From assembly GCA_027484915.1 (NCBI GenBank), contig JAIXSA010000160.1, positions 1 through 63,102 of the forward strand: 63,102 nt of DNA, in the 5' to 3' direction. Under the pieces are notes generated by a model that saw only the letters and a program-made list of their open reading frames with translations, was not told where the DNA came from and did not search any database. Shown here in pieces: positions 36,637 to 44,566 of this stretch (position 1 is its first letter; every line of letters starts with the position of its first letter). This stretch comes from Paracoccaceae bacterium (GTDB lineage Bacteria > Pseudomonadota > Alphaproteobacteria > Rhodobacterales > Rhodobacteraceae). Both the position numbers and the translations under genes were made by a program.

Positions 36637-37173
36637 GTGAGGCGGGCTGCTCCTTTCGTTGCGATCTTCGTGATCCAGGCGCTGTGCGCCTTCTTCTTCG
36701 TGTCCGACATCCTGTCCTCGTTCTTCGGTTTCCAGACCACGCCGATCAGCTGGGAAATGCGCGAGCTTCTGGAGATCGGCGCTGCGATCGGGCTGATCCT
36801 TGGAGTGGTCCTTGGCGGCCTGATGTTGCGCTGGGCGCTGCGCGAGCGGCACAAGGCACAAGAGCAGCTGCGCCGGGCCTCGGGCGCGTTCTTGGACCTT
36901 CTGCAGGAACGCTTCGCCGAATGGGGGCTGACGCCATCCGAGAAGGACGTGGCGCTGTTCGCGATCAAGGGGATGTCCACGGCCGAGATCGCGACCCTGC
37001 GTGCGACGTCCGAGGGGACCGTGAAGGCGCAGACCAATGCGATCTACCGCAAGGCGGGGGTCAGCGGGCGTTCGCAGCTGCTGTCGCTGTTCATCGAGGA
37101 CCTGATGCGCGATGACGGTGCCGTGCGGCCGATGCCGGCGTCCCAGCCGGCGGCGATGGTTTCAGCGAAGTGA
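36637..37173 (+). CDS. Membrane-anchored LuxR-type HTH regulator
   Basis: The 178-residue product (GTG start) has two membrane helices (about 6-30 and 44-66) joined by a short extracytoplasmic loop of ~14 residues, a helical linker (68-95) and a C-terminal LuxR/GerE helix-turn-helix (98-158; LTPSEKDVALFAIKGMSTAEIA, EGTVKAQTNAIYRKAGV). No receiver or ligand domain is present. Its position 33 bp after the second poly-Asp gene suggests that it regulates that pair from the membrane. The 3' end overlaps the convergent truncated haemoglobin gene by 12 bp. Confidence 0.85.
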   Translation: MRRAAPFVAIFVIQALCAFFFVSDILSSFFGFQTTPISWEMRELLEIGAAIGLILGVVLGGLMLRWALRERHKAQEQLRRASGAFLDLLQERFAEWGLTPSEKDVALFAIKGMSTAEIATLRATSEGTVKAQTNAIYRKAGVSGRSQLLSLFIEDLMRDDGAVRPMPASQPAAMVSAK

Positions 37174-37554
37174 GGGCGGCGCGCCCCGTTCGCCCTGCAT
37201 CCCGAACATGAGCCCGCGTCCGATCCGGTGCGCCAGCGTGGACCACTGCAAGGCGGTGTCCGACGGGAGTTCCAGTCGCAGAACCGAGTCGAACAGGCCC
37301 AGCCAGACGTCGAACATCCCCAGCCGGACATTTCCCGCAGCGCGGTGAACGGCGAGCGGGTTTCCGTCGTAGCTGCGTTCATGCAGGATCGCGTTGCGCC
37401 AGAAGCGGGTGATCTTCGCCTCATGCGCGGGCCAATCGGTGACATGGGTCGCAAAGACCGGACCCAGGCCGGGATGGTCGCGGACGCAGGCATAGAAGGT
37501 CGCCACGACGCGGGCGATCTGGTCTTCAGTGACGTCGAAGCGGGGCGGGATCAT
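37162..37554 (-). CDS. Group III truncated haemoglobin
   Basis: The 130-residue protein fits the group III (trHbP) pattern: VVATFYACVRDHPGLGPVF near the N-terminus, ITRFWRNAILHERSYDGNPLAVH with the proximal His, and a shortened C-terminal helix. These haem proteins bind oxygen or react with peroxide and nitric oxide; the in vivo role is mostly unclear. It starts 84 bp upstream of the DUF2237 gene's 3' end on the same strand. Confidence 0.93.
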   Translation of the reverse strand: MIPPRFDVTEDQIARVVATFYACVRDHPGLGPVFATHVTDWPAHEAKITRFWRNAILHERSYDGNPLAVHRAAGNVRLGMFDVWLGLFDSVLRLELPSDTALQWSTLAHRIGRGLMFGMQGERGAPPSLR

Positions 37555-37638
37555 GGGGTTCGCTCGTCGTCGCGACTTTCGTGCGCTCCTTGCCGGTTTC
37601 GCGCCGAGTGGAGTGGAAGTCCATCGGCGCGGCGCAGA

Positions 37639-38007
37639 TCAGTCGGTGGCGTATTGCCGCAGGATGTCCAGGGGGACGAGGGACAGGGTGGCCTGGTGGG
37701 TGGCCGCCAGCCGCACCTTGGGGGCGGCACCTTCCTCATGCGCCTGGAGGAACCGGGCGGCGCAGAGGCACCACTGGTCGCCGGGCTTCAACCCCTGAAA
37801 CCCGTATTCGGGCCGGGGGGTGGAGAGGTCGTTGCCGAGGTACTTCGACAGCGCAAGGAATTCGGCCGTCATCAGGGCGCAGACGGTGTGCAGACCGCGG
37901 TCCATCGGGCCGGTGTTGCAGCAGCCGTCGCGGAAAAAGCCGGTGACCGGGTCGGTAGAGCAGCTTTCCAGCGGCGCGCCAAGCACGTTGAGGGACGGAA
38001 GTTTCAT
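37639..38007 (-). CDS. DUF2237 family protein
   Basis: The 122-residue protein MKLPSLNVLGAPLESCSTDPVTGFFRDGCCNTG... contains the conserved GFFRDGCC, DRGLHTVCALMT, FLALSKYLGNDLSTPRPEYGFQGLKPGDQWCLCAARF blocks of DUF2237. The family has conserved cysteines and no known function. It may be read together with the truncated haemoglobin gene downstream. Confidence 0.93.
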   Translation of the reverse strand: MKLPSLNVLGAPLESCSTDPVTGFFRDGCCNTGPMDRGLHTVCALMTAEFLALSKYLGNDLSTPRPEYGFQGLKPGDQWCLCAARFLQAHEEGAAPKVRLAATHQATLSLVPLDILRQYATD

Positions 38008-38115
38008 GCATCCAGGATGGCAGGTCGGGGCCGGGCTGTCCAGCCTTGTCCACGGTGGAATTCAGGGGCAGCTTCAATGAATTCAAGAGCTTGGTCGTGG
38101 GCGTTCAGGAAGTGT

Positions 38116-39294
38116 TTACCCCTGTGCCCTGTCGCCCGGATACCCTGCGATGGGCGGGACCAGATCCCCCGCGACGAGGGACGAGAGGATGCGGGGCAGG
38201 GGCCAGAGGCGGGAGAGTGGCGACAAAAGGCGGTCTCGTAGGGCCGGCAGGACGCGGCTGTGCGACTGGTATTGCGGGGTGAAGGCGGCCGAGAGGGCCT
38301 GGTAGAGGCCAAGGTGCCAGCGGCGGGACGTGTGCCACGCGGGCAGGGCTTCCTCCAGCGGGAGGCGAAGGGCGAGGGCAAGGGCCCTTGCATCAAGAAG
38401 CGCCATGTTGGCCCCCTGGCCCAGCTGGGGGCTGGCGCGATGGGCGGCATCGCCGATGTGGATCAGTCGCGGGCTGTAGGGTTTGTGCAGCGTGCCGTGG
38501 CTGTAGCGGGCGGGGGTGAGCTGCGCTTTGTCGGTGATGCCGTCCAGAAACGGCGTCATCGCGGGCCAGAAGCTGGCAACCTCGGCCTTCCAGTCGGCAA
38601 GCCGCCGGGCGGGCCAGGCGTCAAGCTCTGCCAGGGACAGCGACCAGAAGACCGCAGCCCTTGGGGTCGGGTCGCCGGGCAAGCGGCCGATGGGCAGGAT
38701 GCCGGCCATGCGCGAGGCGCGGTGGTAGCGTTGACGCAGTTCAGTGCCGGGCAGGTCAGTTGCGGGCCAGGGGACATTGGCCCAGATGGCCCCGAAGGAC
38801 AGGGGTCTGGCGGTAAGGGGTGAGAGGTTCGAACCTGCGCCCGAGGCATCGACGATCAGGTCGAAGGGGCCATGCTCGCCCTGGTCGGTGGTCAGGTGGA
38901 TGGCGGTCTGGCTCTGACGGGTGCCGGTCGCTGTGTGACCGGTCAGGGGTAGGACCCCGGCGCGGGTGGCGGCCTGCCAAAGGCAGTGGAAAAGGGCCGC
39001 ACGGTGCATGGCAAGGCCGGGCGCGCCAGGTCGGTAGGCGACGTCCAAGGCTATGCGGTGGCCGGAGTGGCCAAGCATCCGGGTGAGCGGGGCGCCGAGA
39101 CTGCGAGCCTCTTCCCCCGCGCCGATCGCGTCGAGGACGGCCAGGCCGACGGGTTGGACGACAAGACCGGAGCCGAGGGGTCGGGCGGCGGGGAACCGCT
39201 CGAACAGGGTGACTGCGTGGCCGTCGCGGGCAAGCTGGGCGGCAGCGGCAAGGCCGCCGATCCCGGCCCCGGTGATGGCGATGCGGTAGCTCAT
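38116..39294 (-). CDS. FAD-dependent monooxygenase (salicylate hydroxylase/UbiH-like)
   Basis: The 392-residue protein begins MSYRIAITGAGIGGLAAAAQLARDG, a GxGxxG Rossmann motif for FAD. DLIVDASGAGSNL is the DG motif, and LIHIGDAAHRASPQLGQGANMALLDARALA is the GD motif. These class A flavoprotein hydroxylases use NAD(P)H and oxygen on aromatic or related substrates; the substrate is unknown. The ATG at 39294 is chosen because longer in-frame sequence upstream lacks family features. Confidence 0.92.
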   Translation of the reverse strand: MSYRIAITGAGIGGLAAAAQLARDGHAVTLFERFPAARPLGSGLVVQPVGLAVLDAIGAGEEARSLGAPLTRMLGHSGHRIALDVAYRPGAPGLAMHRAALFHCLWQAATRAGVLPLTGHTATGTRQSQTAIHLTTDQGEHGPFDLIVDASGAGSNLSPLTARPLSFGAIWANVPWPATDLPGTELRQRYHRASRMAGILPIGRLPGDPTPRAAVFWSLSLAELDAWPARRLADWKAEVASFWPAMTPFLDGITDKAQLTPARYSHGTLHKPYSPRLIHIGDAAHRASPQLGQGANMALLDARALALALRLPLEEALPAWHTSRRWHLGLYQALSAAFTPQYQSHSRVLPALRDRLLSPLSRLWPLPRILSSLVAGDLVPPIAGYPGDRAQG

Positions 39295-39636
39295 GCGGGA
39301 AGGGGTGACAGGGGATGGCGGCTTGCGCAAGCGCGCCGGTGTCGCGGATGAACGCGGGTTCGAGATGGAGCGCTGGCGCGCAAGCCTTTTGTCTCGTCGT
39401 CGGGCTTCGCCTCCTCCTCGGTGCGCCTCCGGCGGGGATATTTGGGCAAATGTGAAAGGCAGCGGGGCGGGCTGGACCCCTGTCGGGCCTTTGTCTATAA
39501 GGCCGCCCATGCAGATGTGGTGGGTTCATCCGGCGCGAATTACTTGCCCGGCGGGCTGAGGCCCGGCCGGGTTCGTCGTCTTGCCGCTGGTCCGTTCCGG
39601 GCCGACCTGCCCCTGATCCTTTGAGGTTCCCCTCCC
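39295..39636. other. Intergenic region between monooxygenase and ileS
   Basis: This 342-bp divergent spacer holds no gene. It contains a motif of the type GCCTCCGGCGGGGATATTTG at 39425-39444, followed by a CAAATGTGAAAG segment, which I associate with a recurrent Rhodobacterales intergenic element. The ileS promoter probably lies between 39460 and 39600. Confidence 0.5.
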
Positions 39637-42552
39637 ATGTGCGCCGATACCGCCGCTGTCGACTACCGCGAGACCGTTTTCCTGCCCGAGACCGCCTTCC
39701 CGATGCGGGCGGGCCTGCCCCAGCGTGAGCCGGAGTGGCTGGCACGGTGGGAGCGGATCGGGGTCTATGACCGGCTGCGGTCGCAGGCGTCGGGGCGGGT
39801 GCCCTTCGTCCTGCATGACGGCCCGCCCTATGCCAACGGGCACCTGCACATCGGTCATGCGCTGAACAAGGTCCTGAAGGACATGGTGGTGCGGTCCCAG
39901 CAGATGATGGGCCGCGATGCGCGCTATGTGCCAGGCTGGGACTGTCATGGCCTGCCGATCGAGTGGAAGATCGAGGAGCAGTACCGCGCCAAGGGGTTGA
40001 ACAAGGACGACGTGGACATCGTCGACTTCCGGCAAGAGTGCCGCCGCTTTGCCGAGGGCTGGATCGACATCCAGCGCGAGGAGTTCAAGCGGCTGGGTGT
40101 CACGGGGAAGTGGGACAAGCCCTACCTGACGATGGACTACCACGCCGAGGCGGTGATCGCGGACGAGTTCATGAAGTTCGTGATGAACGGGAGCCTCGAT
40201 CAGGGGTCGAAGCCGGTGATGTGGTCCCCGGTCGAGAAGACCGCGCTGGCCGAGGCGGAGGTGGAGTATCACGACCACACGAGCCATCAGGTCTGGGTGC
40301 GGTTCCGGGTGATCCACGGGGATACGGTCTTTACCAAGACTCCTACCGATGTGGTGATCTGGACGACGACCCCCTGGACCATCCCGCAGAACCGGGCGGT
40401 GGCCTTCGGGCCGGAGATCGCCTACGGGCTGTACGAGGTCATCGGGCGGCCCGAGGACAGTTCGGCGACCATCGGGCAACGCGTGATCGTTGCGGACAAG
40501 CTGGCGGATGCCGTGTTCGGTCAGGCCAAGCTGGTCGGGCCCGAGATGGTGCGCCGACTGGCCGATGTTTCGGCGGCGGACCTTGCCGGTTTCGTCATGG
40601 CCCACCCCTTCCGCGGCATCGAGGGCGGCAACGGTGAGTGGGACTATGACGTCCCCATGCTGCCGGGCGACCATGTCACTGACGATGCGGGGACGGGGTT
40701 TGTGCATACGGCCCCTTCGCACGGCGATGACGACTATCAGCTGGGCGTGAAGTTCGGGCTGCCGATGACCTACAACGTCGAGGCGGATGGGTCCTATCGA
40801 GCCGACCTGCCCTTGTTCGGCGGGCAGCACATCATCACGCCCGACGGCAAGGAAGGCCCGGCGAACGTGTCGGTCATCAAGCAGCTGGCCTATACCGGCG
40901 CGCTGTTTGCCAAGGCGAAGCTGAAGCATTCCTATCCGCACTCGTGGCGGTCGAAGGCCCCGGTCATCTACCGCAACACGCCGCAGTGGTTCGTGGCCAT
41001 CGACCGCAAGCTTGACGACGGTTTGTCGACCTATGGCGAGACGATCCGGGCGCGGGCGCTGACCTCGATCAACCAGCTGGTGGACTGGACTCCCTCGACC
41101 GGGCGGAACCGGCTCTTCTCGATGATCGAGGCGCGGCCGGATTGGGTGCTGTCGCGGCAGCGGGCGTGGGGCGTGCCGCTGACGGCCTTCGTGAAAAAGG
41201 GCGCGCGGCCGGATGCGCCGGACTTCCTGCTGCGCAACGCCGAAGTGAACGCCCGGATCAAGGCGGCGTTCGAGGCCGAGGGCGCCGATGTCTGGTATGT
41301 GCAAGGATTCAAAGAGCGAATGCTCGACGGGATCGTTCCAGCGCAGGATTATGAACAGGTCTATGACGTGCTGGACGTGTGGTTCGACTCCGGCTCCACC
41401 CATGCCTTCGTGCTGCGAGACCGTGAGGATGGCGCGGCAGACGGGATCGCGGACCTGTACCTGGAAGGCACCGACCAGCATCGCGGGTGGTTCCACTCCT
41501 CGATGCTGCAGTCCTGTGGCACCAAAGGGCGCGCGCCGTACCGGGGTGTTCTGACCCACGGGTTCACGCTGGACGAGAAGGGCATGAAGATGTCCAAGTC
41601 GCTTGGCAATACCGTGGCCCCGCAAGAGGTGATCGGCGAGTACGGCGCGGATATCCTGCGGCTTTGGGTGGCGCAGTCGGACTACACGGTGGACCTGCGC
41701 ATCGGGAAGGAGATCCTGAAAGGAGTCGCCGACAGCTATCGCCGGTTGCGGAACACGATGCGCTACATGCTGGGGGCGCTGAAAGGATTCAGTGAAGCCG
41801 AGCGGGTGGACGTCAAGGATATGCCGGAAAGCGAGCGGTTCATCCTGCACCGGCTGGCCGAACTCGATGCCGAGGTGCGCGAGGGCTATGCCAAGTACGA
41901 CTTCCAGGGTGTGTTCCAGAAGCTCTTCACCTTCTGCACCACGGACCTGTCGGCGATCTACTTCGACGTCCGCAAGGATGCGCTGTACTGCGATCCGGTG
42001 GACAGCCTGACCCGCCGGTCCTGCCGGACGGTGATGGACATCCTGTTCCACCGCCTGACCACGTGGCTGGCCCCCGTCCTCGTCTTCACGATGGAGGAAG
42101 TCTGGCTGGAGAGGTTCCCGGGCGAGGACAGCTCGGTCCATCTGGTCGACTTCCCCGAGACGCCGAAGGCTTGGCTGGACGAGACGCTGGCCAGGAAGTG
42201 GGAGCAGGTGCGCGAGGTGCGCCGCGTCGTCACGGGCGCGCTGGAGGTGCAGCGGACGGCCAAGGTGATCGGGTCGAGCCTGGAGGCGGCGCCGGTGGTC
42301 TTCGTTTCTCCGGTGATGATGTCGGTCCTGGAGACGGTGAAGTTCGAGGAGCTGTGCATCACCTCTTGCGTCTGGCTTTCGACGAAGCCCGCGCCGGAGG
42401 AGGCGTTCCGGTTGCCGGAAGTGCCGGAGGTTGCGGTGGTCTTCGAACCCGCCAAGGGCCAGAAGTGCGAGCGGTGCTGGAAGGTCCTTCCGGACGTCGG
42501 AACCCACAAGCACCCGGGCACCTGCCAGCGCTGCAACGACGCATTGGGCTGA
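39637..42552 (+). CDS. ileS: Isoleucyl-tRNA synthetase
   Basis: The 971-residue class I synthetase has the HIGH motif at 71-74 (NGHLHIGH), an editing domain (about 185-420) with WTTTPWTIPQN and the GTGFVHTAPSHGDDDY motif, KMSKS at 651-655, and a C-terminal zinc finger CERCWKVLPDVGTHKHPGTCQRC. It charges tRNA-Ile in the cytoplasm. The ATG at 39637 gives MCADTAAVDYRETVFLPET, a normal N-terminus for this family. Confidence 0.98.
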   Translation: MCADTAAVDYRETVFLPETAFPMRAGLPQREPEWLARWERIGVYDRLRSQASGRVPFVLHDGPPYANGHLHIGHALNKVLKDMVVRSQQMMGRDARYVPGWDCHGLPIEWKIEEQYRAKGLNKDDVDIVDFRQECRRFAEGWIDIQREEFKRLGVTGKWDKPYLTMDYHAEAVIADEFMKFVMNGSLDQGSKPVMWSPVEKTALAEAEVEYHDHTSHQVWVRFRVIHGDTVFTKTPTDVVIWTTTPWTIPQNRAVAFGPEIAYGLYEVIGRPEDSSATIGQRVIVADKLADAVFGQAKLVGPEMVRRLADVSAADLAGFVMAHPFRGIEGGNGEWDYDVPMLPGDHVTDDAGTGFVHTAPSHGDDDYQLGVKFGLPMTYNVEADGSYRADLPLFGGQHIITPDGKEGPANVSVIKQLAYTGALFAKAKLKHSYPHSWRSKAPVIYRNTPQWFVAIDRKLDDGLSTYGETIRARALTSINQLVDWTPSTGRNRLFSMIEARPDWVLSRQRAWGVPLTAFVKKGARPDAPDFLLRNAEVNARIKAAFEAEGADVWYVQGFKERMLDGIVPAQDYEQVYDVLDVWFDSGSTHAFVLRDREDGAADGIADLYLEGTDQHRGWFHSSMLQSCGTKGRAPYRGVLTHGFTLDEKGMKMSKSLGNTVAPQEVIGEYGADILRLWVAQSDYTVDLRIGKEILKGVADSYRRLRNTMRYMLGALKGFSEAERVDVKDMPESERFILHRLAELDAEVREGYAKYDFQGVFQKLFTFCTTDLSAIYFDVRKDALYCDPVDSLTRRSCRTVMDILFHRLTTWLAPVLVFTMEEVWLERFPGEDSSVHLVDFPETPKAWLDETLARKWEQVREVRRVVTGALEVQRTAKVIGSSLEAAPVVFVSPVMMSVLETVKFEELCITSCVWLSTKPAPEEAFRLPEVPEVAVVFEPAKGQKCERCWKVLPDVGTHKHPGTCQRCNDALG

Positions 42553-42591
42553 CGTCGGGGGACCGAAACTTTTTGCTTTGAACCGTGCTAT

Positions 42592-42610
42592 CCTCCCCGT
42601 GAAGGGGAGG
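42592..42610 (+). promoter_or_regulatory. Hairpin enclosing the Shine-Dalgarno sequence of the acyl-CoA synthetase gene
   Basis: CCTCCCC (42592-42598) pairs perfectly with GGGGAGG (42604-42610) over a 5-nt loop. The second arm is the ribosome binding site, 6 bp before the ATG at 42617. The structure would mask the site in the mRNA. Confidence 0.6.
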
Positions 42611-42616
42611 ACGACC

Positions 42617-44134
42617 ATGATCTATCAAAGCCCGTATCCGCCGATCGCTCTGACCGGCGAGAGCATCACCGAACGCGTCTTGCGCGGCCTTGGGCCGGAC
42701 CCGTCCCGCGTCGTGCTGATCGACGGCCCGTCAGGCCGCGAGCTGACGGCGGGGGCGCTGGAGGAGGGCATCCGGCGACTGGCGGGGGGGCTGGTGGCGC
42801 GGGGCCTGGGCAAGGGCGATGTCGTGGCGATCCTTGCGCCGAACTGTCCGGAGTACGCGGTTGCCTTCCACGGCATCGCCTATGCCGGTGCGACGGTGAC
42901 TACGATCAACCCGACCTACACCGCACCCGAGGTGGCGCACCAGCTTGACGACTCGGGCGCAAGGCTGCTGATCACCGTCCCGGCCTTTCTGGAGACCGCG
43001 AAGGCTGCGGCGGGCGGGCGGGATATCTTCGTCATCGGCGAGGCAGAGGGTGCGACGCCCCTGACAGCGTTGATGGGTGCCCCACTGGCGGCGCAGGTGC
43101 CGGTGGAGGCCGCGACGGACGTGGTGGTGCTGCCCTATTCGTCAGGCACGACGGGCCTGCCCAAAGGCGTGCGGCTGACACACAGGAACCTCGTGGCCAA
43201 CGTGGACCAGTGCCTTGCGGTGATCGGCTGCGAGGCCGGCGAGTGGTCGGTGGGCTTTCTGCCGTTCTTCCACATCTACGGCCAGACCGTCCTGATGAAC
43301 ATGCATCTGGCGGCGGGGGCTGGGGTGGTGACGATGCCCCGGTTCGATCTGGAGCAGTTCCTGACCCTTGCAGCAAAGCACCGGACACCCACGCTGTTCA
43401 GCGCCCCGCCTGTCGCGGTGGCATTGGCGAAGCATCCGATGGTGGCGGGCTTCGACCTTGGGCATGTCGAGCGCTTCTTCTCGGGGGCCGCACCCCTTGG
43501 CGGGGCTGTCGGCGATGCGGTGGCGGGGCGGCTGGGCTGCCTGTCGGTGCAGGGTTACGGCATGACCGAGATGTCCCCGGTCAGCCACGCAACGCCCCGC
43601 GGGCAGGCGCGGACCGGATCGGTCGGGGTGACGCTGCCATCAACCGAATGCCGGATCGTGGTCGCGGGCCGCGATGCCGGGCCGGGCGAGGCGGGAGAGC
43701 TTTGGGTGCGGGGACCGCAGGTGATGGCGGGCTATCACAACCGGCCCGAGGCGACGGCAGAGACGCTGGTGGATGGCTGGCTGAAGACCGGCGATCTGGC
43801 CGAGGTGGATGCCGAGGGTTGGGTCTTCATCCGAGACCGAATGAAGGAGCTGATCAAGGTCAAGGGCTTCCAGGTCGCTCCGGCAGAGGTGGAAGAGGCG
43901 CTGCTGACTTGCCCGATGGTGAAGGACGCGGCGGTGAAGGGCGTTCCAGACGATGAGGCTGGCGAAGTGCCGGTCGCCTTCATCGTGCCCGCCGAGGGGG
44001 CGGACGAGGCAGCGATCCGTGCGCATCTGGCGGCGCGGCTGGCACATTACAAGCTGCCGCGCCGGATCAGCTTTATTGACGCCATCCCGAAGTCGGCCTC
44101 GGGCAAGATCCTGCGGCGGATGCTGCCGGTCTGA
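42617..44134 (+). CDS. AMP-dependent acyl-CoA synthetase (4-coumarate-CoA ligase-like)
   Basis: The 505-residue ANL-superfamily enzyme has the P-loop-like YSSGTTGLPKGV motif, YGMTEMSPVSH, GWLKTGDLAEVDAEGWVFIRDR, the hinge MKELIKVKGFQVAPAEVE and the catalytic Lys in SASGKILRRML. It activates a carboxylic acid to an acyl-AMP and then acyl-CoA; the overall pattern is closest to 4-coumarate-CoA ligases, but the substrate is not certain. The ATG at 42617 is fixed by the GGGGAGG site upstream. Confidence 0.94.
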   Translation: MIYQSPYPPIALTGESITERVLRGLGPDPSRVVLIDGPSGRELTAGALEEGIRRLAGGLVARGLGKGDVVAILAPNCPEYAVAFHGIAYAGATVTTINPTYTAPEVAHQLDDSGARLLITVPAFLETAKAAAGGRDIFVIGEAEGATPLTALMGAPLAAQVPVEAATDVVVLPYSSGTTGLPKGVRLTHRNLVANVDQCLAVIGCEAGEWSVGFLPFFHIYGQTVLMNMHLAAGAGVVTMPRFDLEQFLTLAAKHRTPTLFSAPPVAVALAKHPMVAGFDLGHVERFFSGAAPLGGAVGDAVAGRLGCLSVQGYGMTEMSPVSHATPRGQARTGSVGVTLPSTECRIVVAGRDAGPGEAGELWVRGPQVMAGYHNRPEATAETLVDGWLKTGDLAEVDAEGWVFIRDRMKELIKVKGFQVAPAEVEEALLTCPMVKDAAVKGVPDDEAGEVPVAFIVPAEGADEAAIRAHLAARLAHYKLPRRISFIDAIPKSASGKILRRMLPV

Positions 44135-44212
44135 CGGCTGGTCGAAGCCCTTCGGGTACTCCTCCCAGGGGCTGACAAGCGACCGAAGCGATCAAGGAAC
44201 TGTCGCGGCAAG

Positions 44213-44247
44213 AAAAATCTTCGCCGGGGACCAGACCCCCGGCGAAG
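44213..44247 (-). terminator. Rho-independent terminator of the DUF1127 gene
   Basis: On the minus strand a perfect 11-bp stem (CTTCGCCGGGG/CCCCGGCGAAG, 7-nt loop) is followed by ATTTTTC. Confidence 0.9.
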
Positions 44248-44249
44248 AG

Positions 44250-44465
44250 TCAGGCCGAAGCGCTTACGGGGAGACCGCGAGGCGTCGGCGTCGTGCGAAA
44301 ACGGGTCGTCTTGATCAGCGCATCGGCCAGGCTGTCGCCTCGGCGAAGCGCAAGCAGGTCGGCGCGGGTCAGACCGATGTCGTCCAGCAGGTGATCATCC
44401 TCGCGTTCCAGCAGGAACGCGGTCGAGCGGCGCAGCTGCAGAAGGTCGAAGAGGCGGGCGAACAT
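44250..44465 (-). CDS. DUF1127 small protein
   Basis: The 71-residue product MFARLFDLLQLRRSTAFLLEREDDHLLDDIGLTRADLLAL... contains the LLDDIGLTRADL core of DUF1127. Small DUF1127 proteins in alphaproteobacteria have been linked to RNA turnover and to phosphate and carbon metabolism. It is divergent from a LysR gene with ~100 bp between starts and ends at a strong terminator. Confidence 0.92.
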   Translation of the reverse strand: MFARLFDLLQLRRSTAFLLEREDDHLLDDIGLTRADLLALRRGDSLADALIKTTRFRTTPTPRGLPVSASA

Positions 44466-44536
44466 GATGGTCTCCTTTGCTTGAGACCCAGATATAGGCG
44501 CCGGTTTGACATTTCACAAACGAATAGGTTTGATGG

Positions 44537-44556
44537 ATGACATAAGTATGACTCAT
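44537..44556. promoter_or_regulatory. Dyad in the DUF1127/LysR intergenic region
   Basis: ATGA-CATA-AG-TATG-AC-TCAT forms an interrupted 20-bp dyad in the 89-101 bp divergent spacer, the usual place for LysR autoregulation. It touches the upstream candidate start codon of the LysR gene. Confidence 0.35.
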
Positions 44557-44566
44557 GGGTGGGCCG

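Noticed and set aside
39526-42618. 1030-codon minus-strand ORF over ileS
   Set aside because: Arg/His/Gly/Pro-rich shadow reading of a highly GC-biased synthetase gene.
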